A stretch of DNA of 64,000 bases from CALLPQ01 sp964392325 (lineage in GTDB: Bacteria > Pseudomonadota > Alphaproteobacteria > Caulobacterales > Parvularculaceae): assembly GCA_964392325.1 (NCBI GenBank), contig CAYMPJ010000010.1:55044-119043 (forward strand), written 5' to 3'. The notes under the pieces were generated by a model. That model had not been told where the DNA came from, searched no databases, and worked only from the letters and a program-made list of their open reading frames with translations. Both the position numbers and the translations under genes were made by a program. Of this stretch, positions 36,380 to 45,434 are shown piece by piece. Each line of letters starts with the position of its first letter. The stretch's first letter is position 1.

Positions 36380-37565
36380 TGAGTGCCTCGATTACAAGAT
36401 TTGGTAAAGCTGAATCATCCCAATCAAATCGTACTTCCCCCGACCGTATAATCACCAAATCTTTCTTGCGGCTAATATAGACCCGTTGACCGCCAAACCC
36501 ATCAAAGAATAAAAGATCATCCACCAGATAAGGCGCACTCGCAGAAACCGCTATTCCGGTTTTTTCTGTGTTGTAATAGCGCTTTTCCTGATATTCATCG
36601 CCGCGCCAAATTTGCCATCCATAATTAGAATTCAGACGCGAAGGACCAGTGGCTCTTGATAAGATGTCTTCGTCAATAATCTGCTCACCATTCACCCGGC
36701 CATTATTTTTGATCAATTGCCCAACCTTTAACCAGTCGCGGGCACGCGCTAAAAGCGTTGTATATCCGCGCGCAAACCCGTCAGCCTCATTCAACCAAAC
36801 ATAAGCGTCCAATGCGCCTATCGGGCGCCAAAGGCGTTCTGATAAATATTCATGATAAGGTTTGCCCGTTGCAGCCTCTAACACCATCACCAAAAGTTGC
36901 GACACCGCGTTTGAATATCGGAATTCTGATCCAGGCTCAGTGCCAAGCGTTAGACCAAGGGTCGTCGCTCTTGCATTTTCTCCCTCAACCACAAAACGCA
37001 TGGCCGGTGAGGATGGCCCCCCTATAAAACTGAGATTATCCAGGCCACTGGACATTGTTAATAAATCGAGCAGCTTTATATCGCCGCGCGGATCATCTCG
37101 CCATTCAGGAATATATTTTTTAATCGGGGTGTCTACCTCATCGATTGTGCCATCTGATAAAGCCGCAGCAATCAAGAGCCCCACCACGGATTTATGCATT
37201 GATGCTGATTCTGGTCGTAAGGTTTTATCGAAATCGCCAAAATATTTTTCGACAAGCAATTCACCCTTATGAGAAATCAGGAGTGCGAAACTATCCGTAG
37301 ATTTTGCATAGGCGATCGCATCTTCGAAAGTTTCTTCATCATCAAGAGACGGTGTGTCACTATCTGATTCATTTCCAACTATAGTTGCCAATGGTTGCAA
37401 CCGTGTCATTGCAGTCGAAAAAGAGGGAAACGGAACTGGCTCAGACGATGTTCGGGATTGTTCTGCGGGCTCAGCAACTTCGTCTGGTAAAGGGGGTGAG
37501 AGCGCACACCCTTGCAAGGTAATCACCAAACACAATAGCCACGGTTTGATATCAGAAAATCCCAT
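36372..37565 (-). CDS. Serine hydrolase lipoprotein, class C beta-lactamase-like
   Basis: A 397-residue lipoprotein (LVITLQGC) with a beta-lactamase class C/esterase EstB-like fold. The nucleophile motif S-x-x-K is in SASMHKSVVG and the Y-x-N motif in FRYSNAVSQLL. TMSSGLDNLSF and AGTYLVD-like loops are typical of amide/ester hydrolases rather than true antibiotic lactamases. First gene of a three-gene operon that begins just after the terminator of the TonB receptor. A paralogue is at 45435. Confidence 0.85.
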   Translation of the reverse strand: MGFSDIKPWLLCLVITLQGCALSPPLPDEVAEPAEQSRTSSEPVPFPSFSTAMTRLQPLATIVGNESDSDTPSLDDEETFEDAIAYAKSTDSFALLISHKGELLVEKYFGDFDKTLRPESASMHKSVVGLLIAAALSDGTIDEVDTPIKKYIPEWRDDPRGDIKLLDLLTMSSGLDNLSFIGGPSSPAMRFVVEGENARATTLGLTLGTEPGSEFRYSNAVSQLLVMVLEAATGKPYHEYLSERLWRPIGALDAYVWLNEADGFARGYTTLLARARDWLKVGQLIKNNGRVNGEQIIDEDILSRATGPSRLNSNYGWQIWRGDEYQEKRYYNTEKTGIAVSASAPYLVDDLLFFDGFGGQRVYISRKKDLVIIRSGEVRFDWDDSALPNLVIEALNE

Positions 37566-37592
37566 TTTTAAGTTCCATATTTTTCATAAAAA

Positions 37593-37622
37593 AGACCACT
37601 TGCAGACTAATACAAGTGGTCT
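37593..37622 (-). terminator. Rho-independent terminator after the TonB-dependent receptor
   Basis: Perfect 10-base inverted repeat AGACCACTTG/CAAGTGGTCT with a 10-base loop, followed on the minus strand by a run of six T. It lies 26 bases past the stop of the receptor gene and just before the beta-lactamase-like gene, separating the two units. Confidence 0.88.
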
Positions 37623-37648
37623 CAAATCAAAAGAATACACTATCGGTA

Positions 37649-40039
37649 TTAGAAATTGATTTTTACAGTGGCACCAAATGACCGGCGTTCGCCAAAAAAT
37701 GCATTGTAGGAGTTACCAAATCCACCAACAATCACAAAAGAGTTCGAAATGAAGTTTTCATCCGTTAGATTTCGCACCCAGATGCTCGCATCAACTCTGT
37801 CAATCGTAATACCTGCACTCGCGCCAAGTAGAGTACGGCTTGGAATAGTTGCTATATTAACAGGGCTCGCGAAAAACGAATTCTGCCAACTTAGATCACC
37901 ACGTATATAGTATGCAGCATCCCAGGCAGGCAGCGTTCCATCCCATTGCACACCAAATGCAACTTGGGTTGACGGTGTTCGTTCAACCTGATTTCCGGAA
38001 ACATCACCATTTGCGGGACAAACTATGTCATCACACGCACCCGCGACAGCAAACCGTTGATCAGCAACACCATCGTCATATTCGGCGTCGGTATATGAGA
38101 TCGATCCGTCAAAACTTAAGTTCTCGGACAATTGTAATCTGGATTCAACTTCCAAACCAAATACAGTTGCACCCCCCAAATTATTTGTAATCGACGCTGC
38201 AAACGGATCAGGTGCACCAAAATCAGGAGAGCTAATTTGCAGGTCCGACCAATCTGTATAGAAAATCGCACCATTTAACGTAAAGCGATTATCCCAAAAC
38301 TGATTTTTTAATCCGATCTCGTAGGTCCAATTGAGTTCTTCATCGAAGACCTGATTTTCCGCTAAAGTGGCCTGAGGGTTAAAGCCACCCGCTTTCGCGC
38401 CTCGAGCAATTGATGCATAAGCAAGAGATTCCTCGCTAACCCGGTATTCAGCAGTTATTCTTGGTGTAAGAAATGAGAAAGTTTCGTTCAAGATAACCCG
38501 ATCCGCTACTGGAACGGCAAGATTTGATCCGGAAATATCATTTTCGGAATATCTAAGTTCTGCATTGAACTTAAATCTATCATCAGGAGAGCGCCACTCA
38601 AACGCCCCGAAAATTGCTGTAATATCGGTCTCAGTAAAAATACCTGTAAGGTTAGGATCAGTTAGACTGGCCGTTCCCGCTTCAACTGTTGCCGGGTCAG
38701 TGCCGGGAACCAGAACAGGCAATGAAAAGAATTGCGTATCAAAAACATCATCACCATTCGAGATAAAGCCACCTAGCTCGAAACGCCATGCCTCACCCGC
38801 ATCATAAACAAGCCGAGCTTCGTGTGATGTATAGTCAATACTACCAATGGGCGAGGCGGTAAATGCGCAAGTTGGAGGACCAAAAGGTAACAATCCACAA
38901 TTAACCTGGTCTACTTCGCTACTCCCTGCTGAAGTGACGTCGCCTTCAATAAGGCCGAACGTATAGGATATCTGAAGTGCGTCAGAAATTTCATAATTTG
39001 CACTTGCCCGATAAATATTGGTATCGGAAATCAGTGCAGACGCCCGTGGATCAACCGTTGCCTCCTCTGGGGGTTCTTCAAATTCGCCAGTCAGAAGGCT
39101 ATTAGAAAACGGAATAAACCCGAAAAGTGCACCGGCACTCCCTGCATTTAGGTTATCCGCAAACTGACTGAAAGTCTGGATAGCGCGCGCTTCATGAGTG
39201 ACGTCAAAACGGTTGAAACTTCCCTCAACTGTTAATTTGTCTATTGGGTTTACGATTATAGAACCAGAAAAACTCTGATTTTCATAACCGCCGACATTCC
39301 CATTTGTCCCTTCTTCAAGGTCCAAACCAGTAAACGGCTGATCATTTCCAATCGTCCCGTCGAAAGTAGAATATTTATAGGAACCGGCAATCGCAACACG
39401 CTCTCCCAACACAACGTTGGCACGTATTCCACCATCAAAACGTTCGTCAGAACCAACAGTACCCGTTGCCTGACCAGAGATTGGAGCTTCAGAAAGTGTC
39501 GCCTTATATGGCACATAATTAATCGCACCCGCGAAAGCATTTCGTCCATATCGCGCACTTTGAGGCCCCTTAACAACCTCAATACGGGTTAAATTTGAAG
39601 TCCCCAAGTCAAATGCCCAAGCACGAGGAATGTAAACACCATCTAGGAATACCGACACATTAGATTCCAGCGCCGTTATGCGGGTTTGTGTTTGCCCGCG
39701 AATAATAGGTGTTGCAAATCCGCCGCTAAAATCTTCAAAACTCAAACCGGCGGTTAGCCGTGCAACTTCATCAAGATTTTCTATGTTTCTTTTTGTAAAG
39801 TCATCTTCACCAAAAGCGGTAATCGCCAATGGAACATCCTGAATACTTTCCGCCCGGTTCCGTGCTGTGACGATAATTTCATCAGATGTGTCTCTCGCGC
39901 CATCACCTGAATCTTGAGCTACAGCAAAACCAATAGCGCCTTGCCCAATTACAATGCTCGCCACAGTTGAAAGTAAAATTCTTTTTGCCCGGTTTTTATC
40001 TGCCTGATTTCGTTCAGTATGCGTATTCCCATTAAACAT
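37649..40039 (-). CDS. TonB-dependent receptor
   Basis: A 796-residue outer-membrane receptor with a signal peptide (ending near GFAVAQD), a plug domain (EIIVTARNRAESIQDVPLAI, RIEVVKGPQSARYGRNAFAGAINY given in part: KGPQSARYGRNAFAG) and a 22-strand barrel ending in phenylalanine (ATVKINF). The start at 40039 has GGAGG five bases upstream, better than 40051. The SIQDVPLAI-type plug is common in Sphingomonad/Caulobacter receptors for organic compounds rather than siderophores. Neighbouring exported hydrolases and DUF1838 proteins suggest uptake linked to catabolism. No TonB/ExbBD genes are nearby. Confidence 0.93.
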   Translation of the reverse strand: MFNGNTHTERNQADKNRAKRILLSTVASIVIGQGAIGFAVAQDSGDGARDTSDEIIVTARNRAESIQDVPLAITAFGEDDFTKRNIENLDEVARLTAGLSFEDFSGGFATPIIRGQTQTRITALESNVSVFLDGVYIPRAWAFDLGTSNLTRIEVVKGPQSARYGRNAFAGAINYVPYKATLSEAPISGQATGTVGSDERFDGGIRANVVLGERVAIAGSYKYSTFDGTIGNDQPFTGLDLEEGTNGNVGGYENQSFSGSIIVNPIDKLTVEGSFNRFDVTHEARAIQTFSQFADNLNAGSAGALFGFIPFSNSLLTGEFEEPPEEATVDPRASALISDTNIYRASANYEISDALQISYTFGLIEGDVTSAGSSEVDQVNCGLLPFGPPTCAFTASPIGSIDYTSHEARLVYDAGEAWRFELGGFISNGDDVFDTQFFSLPVLVPGTDPATVEAGTASLTDPNLTGIFTETDITAIFGAFEWRSPDDRFKFNAELRYSENDISGSNLAVPVADRVILNETFSFLTPRITAEYRVSEESLAYASIARGAKAGGFNPQATLAENQVFDEELNWTYEIGLKNQFWDNRFTLNGAIFYTDWSDLQISSPDFGAPDPFAASITNNLGGATVFGLEVESRLQLSENLSFDGSISYTDAEYDDGVADQRFAVAGACDDIVCPANGDVSGNQVERTPSTQVAFGVQWDGTLPAWDAAYYIRGDLSWQNSFFASPVNIATIPSRTLLGASAGITIDRVDASIWVRNLTDENFISNSFVIVGGFGNSYNAFFGERRSFGATVKINF

Positions 40040-40334
40040 AATATCCTCCAAGAGCTAAGTACCCAAATCACTTAACTTGTTATTAGTCTTCTATTTGATG
40101 CTAATGCGAGGATATATGATTGCAAATAATCACAATATCTTGTTCACTAGGTGAGAATTTTTTCTGGTAAAATTTGCATAATGCTTAGGCTGCGCAGATT
40201 TTCTCGATAAAAAAAACCCTTACCGTACTGGTGACAAGAGAATAGATTCGATCATAGAATCGAGGACCTCCTGACTGAGGCCCTCTTCCAAATTCCCCTT
40301 GTTAAGAAAATTAACCGGCAGGCAGATTTAAAAT

Positions 40335-41351
40335 TTATTTCTTGGGTGCCGGTGTCTGGGTTAATTTATAATTTTCCAAGCTGGATAAATTAGGCCCATA
40401 ATCTTCTGTAGGCGCTTCCAGATATTTAGGATCAATTGCCCGCGCCGCATCAAGAATTTGTTGCGGGATATCTGCGCTGGTTTTTCGCGATGCAAAATCA
40501 CACACATAAACCATATGGCCCGGCCCTTGCTCCATAAGCAGCCAAGGGAACCAAGGGGTAATACGGTTCCAAACACCCATATTATCAATGGATGTCGCGT
40601 TTGGTGCCAGAAGGTCGGATTTTAAAATATTATAGCTAAACATCTCCGAAACCTGAGTAAATTTCCCCGGGCTTTCGCGAGGCCATTCATCTGGCTGTAA
40701 TGATGAGGGGTAAAATAAATGAATATCTGTATGAAGAAGAACACGGTCGCCAAAATCCCGCCAGTTTAAAAGCAACGGACGGCGCGGCGGACGTTCTGTA
40801 TTAAGCCCCCCATAATTTGGTGGTTCCGGCCAGAACTCCTCAAACGTCACATTAAAAGGATCATTGGCAATAGGAACAACATTGACCTTTTCACCAGTAT
40901 AGGGATTGTCAAATTTTTCCAGAATTTTTCCGGTATCTTTGTCGAGATAAAAACCAACTTCGCGCAGAAGTTTGCGGTAATTGCCATCGCCAAGATGCTT
41001 CATTCGCGCCACAGAAAATCCTTCAAAGTCGCAAACATGTTTATCGGGTTCTCCGGGTCGCACCCCGATAACGCGGCCACCATACCATCCCCACTTTTGT
41101 TGCGAGAAGTCCGTATTTCCCTGCAACCTAACAAGCATGTCTCGATTCCAACGGGGATTATCAAACTCCATTGGCGCAAAATCGCCGCTGGCAAGATTAT
41201 CGGAAGCATTTGCGATTGGTGCACTTTGCGCAACTTTTTCAACTGCGCCATTTTTGCTATTAGCGGCCTCAGAGCATGAGGCGAGAGTTCCACCAAGGGC
41301 CAACCCCCCACCGATCCGCAATGCTTGTCTACGATTTAAATCCTTGTTCAT
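40335..41351 (-). CDS. DUF1838 family protein, Tat-type signal
   Basis: A 338-residue protein of the DUF1838 family, function unknown. It begins with a twin-arginine signal (DLNRRQALRIGG) leading to a lipobox (TLASC), so probably exported folded. Family-like stretches: RWNRDMLVRLQGNTD, FEGFSVARM, NPYTGEKVNVVPI and WNRITPWFPWLLMEQGPGH. It lies 33 bases downstream of a second, diverged DUF1838 gene and about 280 bases before the TonB receptor, which is on the same strand. Confidence 0.82.
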   Translation of the reverse strand: MNKDLNRRQALRIGGGLALGGTLASCSEAANSKNGAVEKVAQSAPIANASDNLASGDFAPMEFDNPRWNRDMLVRLQGNTDFSQQKWGWYGGRVIGVRPGEPDKHVCDFEGFSVARMKHLGDGNYRKLLREVGFYLDKDTGKILEKFDNPYTGEKVNVVPIANDPFNVTFEEFWPEPPNYGGLNTERPPRRPLLLNWRDFGDRVLLHTDIHLFYPSSLQPDEWPRESPGKFTQVSEMFSYNILKSDLLAPNATSIDNMGVWNRITPWFPWLLMEQGPGHMVYVCDFASRKTSADIPQQILDAARAIDPKYLEAPTEDYGPNLSSLENYKLTQTPAPKK

Positions 41352-41384
41352 ATCAGCTCTCTTTAATGTTTTTAATTATATAAT

Positions 41385-42401
41385 TTAATTATTTTCAGTT
41401 GGGGTGACTTCAATCTCACCATTCTCGATTTTTTCCTGAATCGAAATCATGAAATCGACAGCATCAATTCTCAACTCTTCCCATTCGTTAGTTTTGAAAA
41501 TTTCCGGTGTGTATTTTACCAACCCTGCTCGTACTTCTGGTGGAAGGTCATCAAGACTATCAAGATGAGTGCCAAAGGCTCGAACCATAGTTCGTCCAGG
41601 CCGCGTTCCCATCTTGAAAAACTGGTTCCAGCTGACGAGATTCTGCATATGAATTTCTGCACCAGCCCTCGATTTATCCGGATCTAAAACGTCTTCAATA
41701 TCGGCTGAATATGTCAACATCGAATCCCAATAAATATCCGGGCTCCCGGCATACTCACCCCATTCAGGCGTACTCATGGGATTAAACACTTTATCTGTAG
41801 ACTGAGTAGGAATAAAAACCCTATTACCAATAACCGAAAAATTTAAAGGATTAGGTGCGATACCAGGGGCAATGATTCCATCCGGGGTATATTCACGCGC
41901 AATTGGTCCTAATATAAAGTGCGGTACATCAACAACCTCTCCCGTGATAGGATTTCTCCATGTCTCTATCGGTGTATCCTTGTCAAACTCCGAGTAATAC
42001 GCAACTTCATAATGGCGTAGATCGTAAAATCCGGGTTCTTGCGGATACCATTTTTGAACGATGACATTGTTCATCGTAAAAAATGGAATGAGATTTTCTC
42101 CCGCATATCCGTAGACATGAAACTTCAAAAACGCATAGGTATCTTCTCGCGCCGTGCTGCCCATAATCTTAACGATCATTTCAGACCGTTTCACGGGATC
42201 AGCCAGAATATCCTCGATATCAGATAGTGAATATTTTTTTGCAGGCGCTAACTGTTCTGGTTTGATCGCAGCACTCGCCCCCCCTTCGACGCCCGCCGCA
42301 TCCGTTGGCCCGCTAGCGCTATTCCCGCACGCGGCGAGGAAGAAAAACAATATAAAACCTGCTATTAGCTTTTGGATTTGATGATATTGATATTTAAACA
42401 T
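41385..42401 (-). CDS. DUF1838 family lipoprotein
   Basis: A 338-residue DUF1838 paralogue with a classical lipoprotein signal (FILFFFLAAC) instead of the Tat signal of its neighbour. Shared features include the RNPITGEVVDVPHF block, which matches NPYTGEKVNVV in the other copy, and SWNQFFKMGTRPGRTM near the C-terminus. I start it at ATG 42401 with GAGG seven bases upstream; the frame reaches 42503 but the extension has no signal-peptide look. Function unknown. Confidence 0.8.
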   Translation of the reverse strand: MFKYQYHQIQKLIAGFILFFFLAACGNSASGPTDAAGVEGGASAAIKPEQLAPAKKYSLSDIEDILADPVKRSEMIVKIMGSTAREDTYAFLKFHVYGYAGENLIPFFTMNNVIVQKWYPQEPGFYDLRHYEVAYYSEFDKDTPIETWRNPITGEVVDVPHFILGPIAREYTPDGIIAPGIAPNPLNFSVIGNRVFIPTQSTDKVFNPMSTPEWGEYAGSPDIYWDSMLTYSADIEDVLDPDKSRAGAEIHMQNLVSWNQFFKMGTRPGRTMVRAFGTHLDSLDDLPPEVRAGLVKYTPEIFKTNEWEELRIDAVDFMISIQEKIENGEIEVTPTENN

Positions 42402-42506
42402 ATTTTCCTCGTGAGTTGCTTTCAATATCGAAATTTCAACCAAATATTGCCACAGACCTTTCTTTTTTATTCGGACAGTGAAGAAATATAGGTGGATAGC
42501 CAAGTA

Positions 42507-44021
42507 TCAAACGACACTGCAAACCGTTTTAAGCTCTAGATACCCCTCGAGCGCCGCTAAACCACTATCGCGACCCCATCCAGATTGCTTTACGCCGCCT
42601 ATAGGCAAGCTCGCATCATACATCGCATGACAATTCACCCATACCGTGCCAGAGCGAATTTCATCGGCAAGAAATTGGGAACGCGAGAGGCTCTCAGTCC
42701 AAACACTGGCCGCCAACCCATAGTCAGAATCATTTGCCTCTGCCACAACATTTTCCAGATTTTCAAAGGGAGCACAAACAACGACCGGGCCAAAAACCTC
42801 GTTACGTACAATTTCCATATCACTGGAAGTATTTGTAACAACGGTTGGCGTAACAAAACTTTTGTTTGGTCCGATACAATCGCCGCCTGCAATGATTTGC
42901 GCGCCTTTATCTTGCGCGCGCTCAATGAACCCTGAAACCCGCTTCGCATGAGCTTTAGAAACCAGCGGGCCCATTTGCGTTTCAGGATTAAGTCCATGAC
43001 CGAGCTTCATCTCATTAGCAATTTTTGAAACCCCCTCAACGACTTCATCGAATATTTTTTTGTGCGCATATAGCCGCGATCCCGCAACGCAAACTTGTCC
43101 ACCATTAAAGTAAATCGCATTCGCTGCTCCCGCAATTGCAGCGGAGAGATCAGCATCATCACAAATAATAGTCGGAGATTTACCGCCCAACTCAAGAGAG
43201 ACTTTTTTCAAATCAGTTTTGACAGAGTCAAGGATGAGCCGACCCGTTGGCGTTGAGCCAGTAAAGGTAATTTTATCAACGCCCGGGTGACCGGCTAAAG
43301 CAGCGCCGGCCTCGTTACCATAACCTGTCACAATATTGACCACACCAGGCGGAAACCCCGCTTCAACAATCAATGCCCCCAACATCAATGCGGTAAGGGG
43401 CGTGTCTTCAGCAGGTTTCAAAACAACCGTACACCCCGCAGCCAGTGCGGGAGCTAATTTCATGGCCGTCAATACAAGAGGTGAATTCCACGGCACAATC
43501 GCTCCGACCACACCAACTGGCTCTTTCTTTGTATAAGCAAATACTTTTTTGCCCGGCGGTTGATAGGAAATAGAGGTCGGTATTACATTTCCTTGAAGGT
43601 TTTGCGTTGCCCCAGCGAAATATCTGAACTGCTCAACCGCTCCGGGAATTTCCGCATATCTACCAACGTAAAATGGTTTTCCCTGATCGAGAGATTCAAG
43701 AGTCGCAAGCGTTTCAATGTTTTCTTCGATAAGATCGGCTAGGTTTTGTAACAGTCTCTCGCGATAACGCGGTGTGGAATTAGACCAAGGCTCTGCGTTC
43801 AGCGCGCCGCGCGCCGCGCTAACAGCGCGTTCAATATCCGTGCTATCACCTCGCGCAATCGTACATAATTGGGCACCATCAAAGGGATCAACAACATCAA
43901 TTTTTTCATTTGAATGGGCCGTTAACCACTCATTATTTATGAGTAACTTCTTTTCAGAGTCAGCCAAAAACGATGCTACATCCTTGTTTTCCAGACTATC
44001 AAATGGTTTTTCATAAATCAC
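42507..44021 (-). CDS. NAD(P)-dependent aldehyde dehydrogenase
   Basis: A 504-residue ALDH superfamily enzyme that oxidises an aldehyde to its acid. The general-base glutamate is in SLELGGKSPTI, the nucleophilic cysteine in FNGGQVCVAGSRL, and the cofactor loop FTGSTPTGRLI is present. It resembles betaine-aldehyde/phenylacetaldehyde-type dehydrogenases. It stands upstream of the two DUF1838 genes on the same strand and is divergent from an FAD monooxygenase, so the monooxygenase and ALDH may share a substrate chain. Confidence 0.92.
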   Translation of the reverse strand: MIYEKPFDSLENKDVASFLADSEKKLLINNEWLTAHSNEKIDVVDPFDGAQLCTIARGDSTDIERAVSAARGALNAEPWSNSTPRYRERLLQNLADLIEENIETLATLESLDQGKPFYVGRYAEIPGAVEQFRYFAGATQNLQGNVIPTSISYQPPGKKVFAYTKKEPVGVVGAIVPWNSPLVLTAMKLAPALAAGCTVVLKPAEDTPLTALMLGALIVEAGFPPGVVNIVTGYGNEAGAALAGHPGVDKITFTGSTPTGRLILDSVKTDLKKVSLELGGKSPTIICDDADLSAAIAGAANAIYFNGGQVCVAGSRLYAHKKIFDEVVEGVSKIANEMKLGHGLNPETQMGPLVSKAHAKRVSGFIERAQDKGAQIIAGGDCIGPNKSFVTPTVVTNTSSDMEIVRNEVFGPVVVCAPFENLENVVAEANDSDYGLAASVWTESLSRSQFLADEIRSGTVWVNCHAMYDASLPIGGVKQSGWGRDSGLAALEGYLELKTVCSVV

Positions 44022-44217
44022 AGGCTAAATCCTTGTTAAAATTTCTTATATTATAACGCAAGGCTAGCCGATATTTGCAACAATCAGTGCCATCTATACA
44101 ATTTGTTGTTCATCAGACGAATAATTCTGATCCATATCTGCGTCTTGCGGCATAAATTCTCTATCTTAACAAATATAGGGAAAAACGCAGCTAAACCGCA
44201 AGGTTGAAAGTCTAGAT

Positions 44218-45408
44218 ATGGATACTTGTCAAGTCGTTATCGCTGGAGCGGGACCAGTAGGCTCATTCGCTGCTTATTGTTTGGCCGAGAAAAATATCGA
44301 GGTTATCGTTGTCGAGGCTGATGATCGTTGTGCAACGGATATGCGCGCCTCAACATTTCATCCGCCAACATTAGAAATGCTGAATGCTATTGGCGTAGCC
44401 GAGCCTCTCATTGATCAAGGGTTAAAGGCACCAATTTATAGACATAGAGATCGCCAAACAGGTCAATATATAGAATTTGATTTTTCAGAACTCCATGATG
44501 CAACTCAATATCCCTATCGGCTTCAATGCGAACAATTTAAAATGGCAGAATTGCTTACGCAAAAACTAGCCAAACACCCCAAAGCAGATGTTCGATTTAA
44601 AAACCGGATTGTTCACTTTGAGCAATTTGCCAATCATGTCGATGTTAATGTTGAAACAAACCTGAATGTCGAGAAAATACGAGCGAACTATCTCATTGGA
44701 GCGGACGGGGCCAATAGTATTATTCGTAAATGGCTAAATCTGAATTTTGAAGGGTTTACATATCCGGAAAAATTTCTGACGCTCAGTACACCAGCACCAA
44801 TTGATCAATATATTGATGATCTTTGTTATGTGAATTATGTATCCGATCCGAAAGAATGGCTCGTATTGCTGCGCGTTCCAACTGCTTGGAGAATATTGGC
44901 GCCAGCCCATGAAGACGATGACGTCCTAACATCTGACGCCTATAAAGACGGGCTTTTTTCTAGACTTTTGCAATCAGACGATAAAATAACAACAAATCAT
45001 CGCACTGTGTACAAAGTACATCAACGCGTTGTTGAGAAATATAATACTGGCCGGGTTATTGTCATCGGTGATGCGGCCCACCTCAATAATCCTCTTGGTG
45101 GCTTTGGGATGAATAGTGGCCTACATGATGCTTGGTCACTAACATCTGCCCTCTCGAATATTTTTCATCACGGTGGTAACGCGACTGCTTTACTAGATTC
45201 ATTTGATGATGAACGTCGCTCTGTTATGCGAAGCTTTATTCAGGCACAAACAATCAAGAACAAGAAAGCAATGGAAGCAACCAGCGGTGAGGCACAACAG
45301 GCCTATGTTAAAGAATTAAGAAATATTAGTAATAATAGCGCAAGACGCCGTGAATTTCTGCTCTTTCAATCCATGTTGAAATATCCAAAGCTTGCGAACG
45401 CCGCATAG
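44218..45408 (+). CDS. FAD-dependent monooxygenase (PHBH family)
   Basis: A 396-residue class A flavoprotein hydroxylase. The FAD-binding GxGxxG motif is IAGAGPVGSFAA at residues 7-18, the DG motif is in LIGADGANSIIRKW, and the second FAD motif is VIGDAAHLNNPLGGFGMN. RASTFHPPTLEML is typical of aromatic-ring and phenylpropionate-type hydroxylases. No electron-transfer partner is encoded nearby, as expected for single-component enzymes. Divergent from the aldehyde dehydrogenase across a 196-base gap. Confidence 0.9.
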   Translation: MDTCQVVIAGAGPVGSFAAYCLAEKNIEVIVVEADDRCATDMRASTFHPPTLEMLNAIGVAEPLIDQGLKAPIYRHRDRQTGQYIEFDFSELHDATQYPYRLQCEQFKMAELLTQKLAKHPKADVRFKNRIVHFEQFANHVDVNVETNLNVEKIRANYLIGADGANSIIRKWLNLNFEGFTYPEKFLTLSTPAPIDQYIDDLCYVNYVSDPKEWLVLLRVPTAWRILAPAHEDDDVLTSDAYKDGLFSRLLQSDDKITTNHRTVYKVHQRVVEKYNTGRVIVIGDAAHLNNPLGGFGMNSGLHDAWSLTSALSNIFHHGGNATALLDSFDDERRSVMRSFIQAQTIKNKKAMEATSGEAQQAYVKELRNISNNSARRREFLLFQSMLKYPKLANAA

Positions 45409-45434
45409 GTTAAATTATAGTGCCTATCCCAGAT

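Noticed and set aside
36372..37565. Antibiotic-resistance beta-lactamase
   Set aside because: SxxK and YxN motifs are shared with esterases and amidases; the lipoprotein signal and operon with an esterase and racemase-like gene point to another role.
40245..40285. Adjacent inverted repeats (GATTC/GAATC and GAGGACCTC/GAGGCCCTC) downstream of the DUF1838 gene
   Set aside because: The second has a mismatch and neither is followed by a T run on the minus strand; too weak to call a terminator or operator.
44110..44130. TCAGA/TCTGA dyad in the gap between the ALDH and monooxygenase genes
   Set aside because: Five-base arms are expected by chance in an AT-rich gap; no regulator gene is adjacent.
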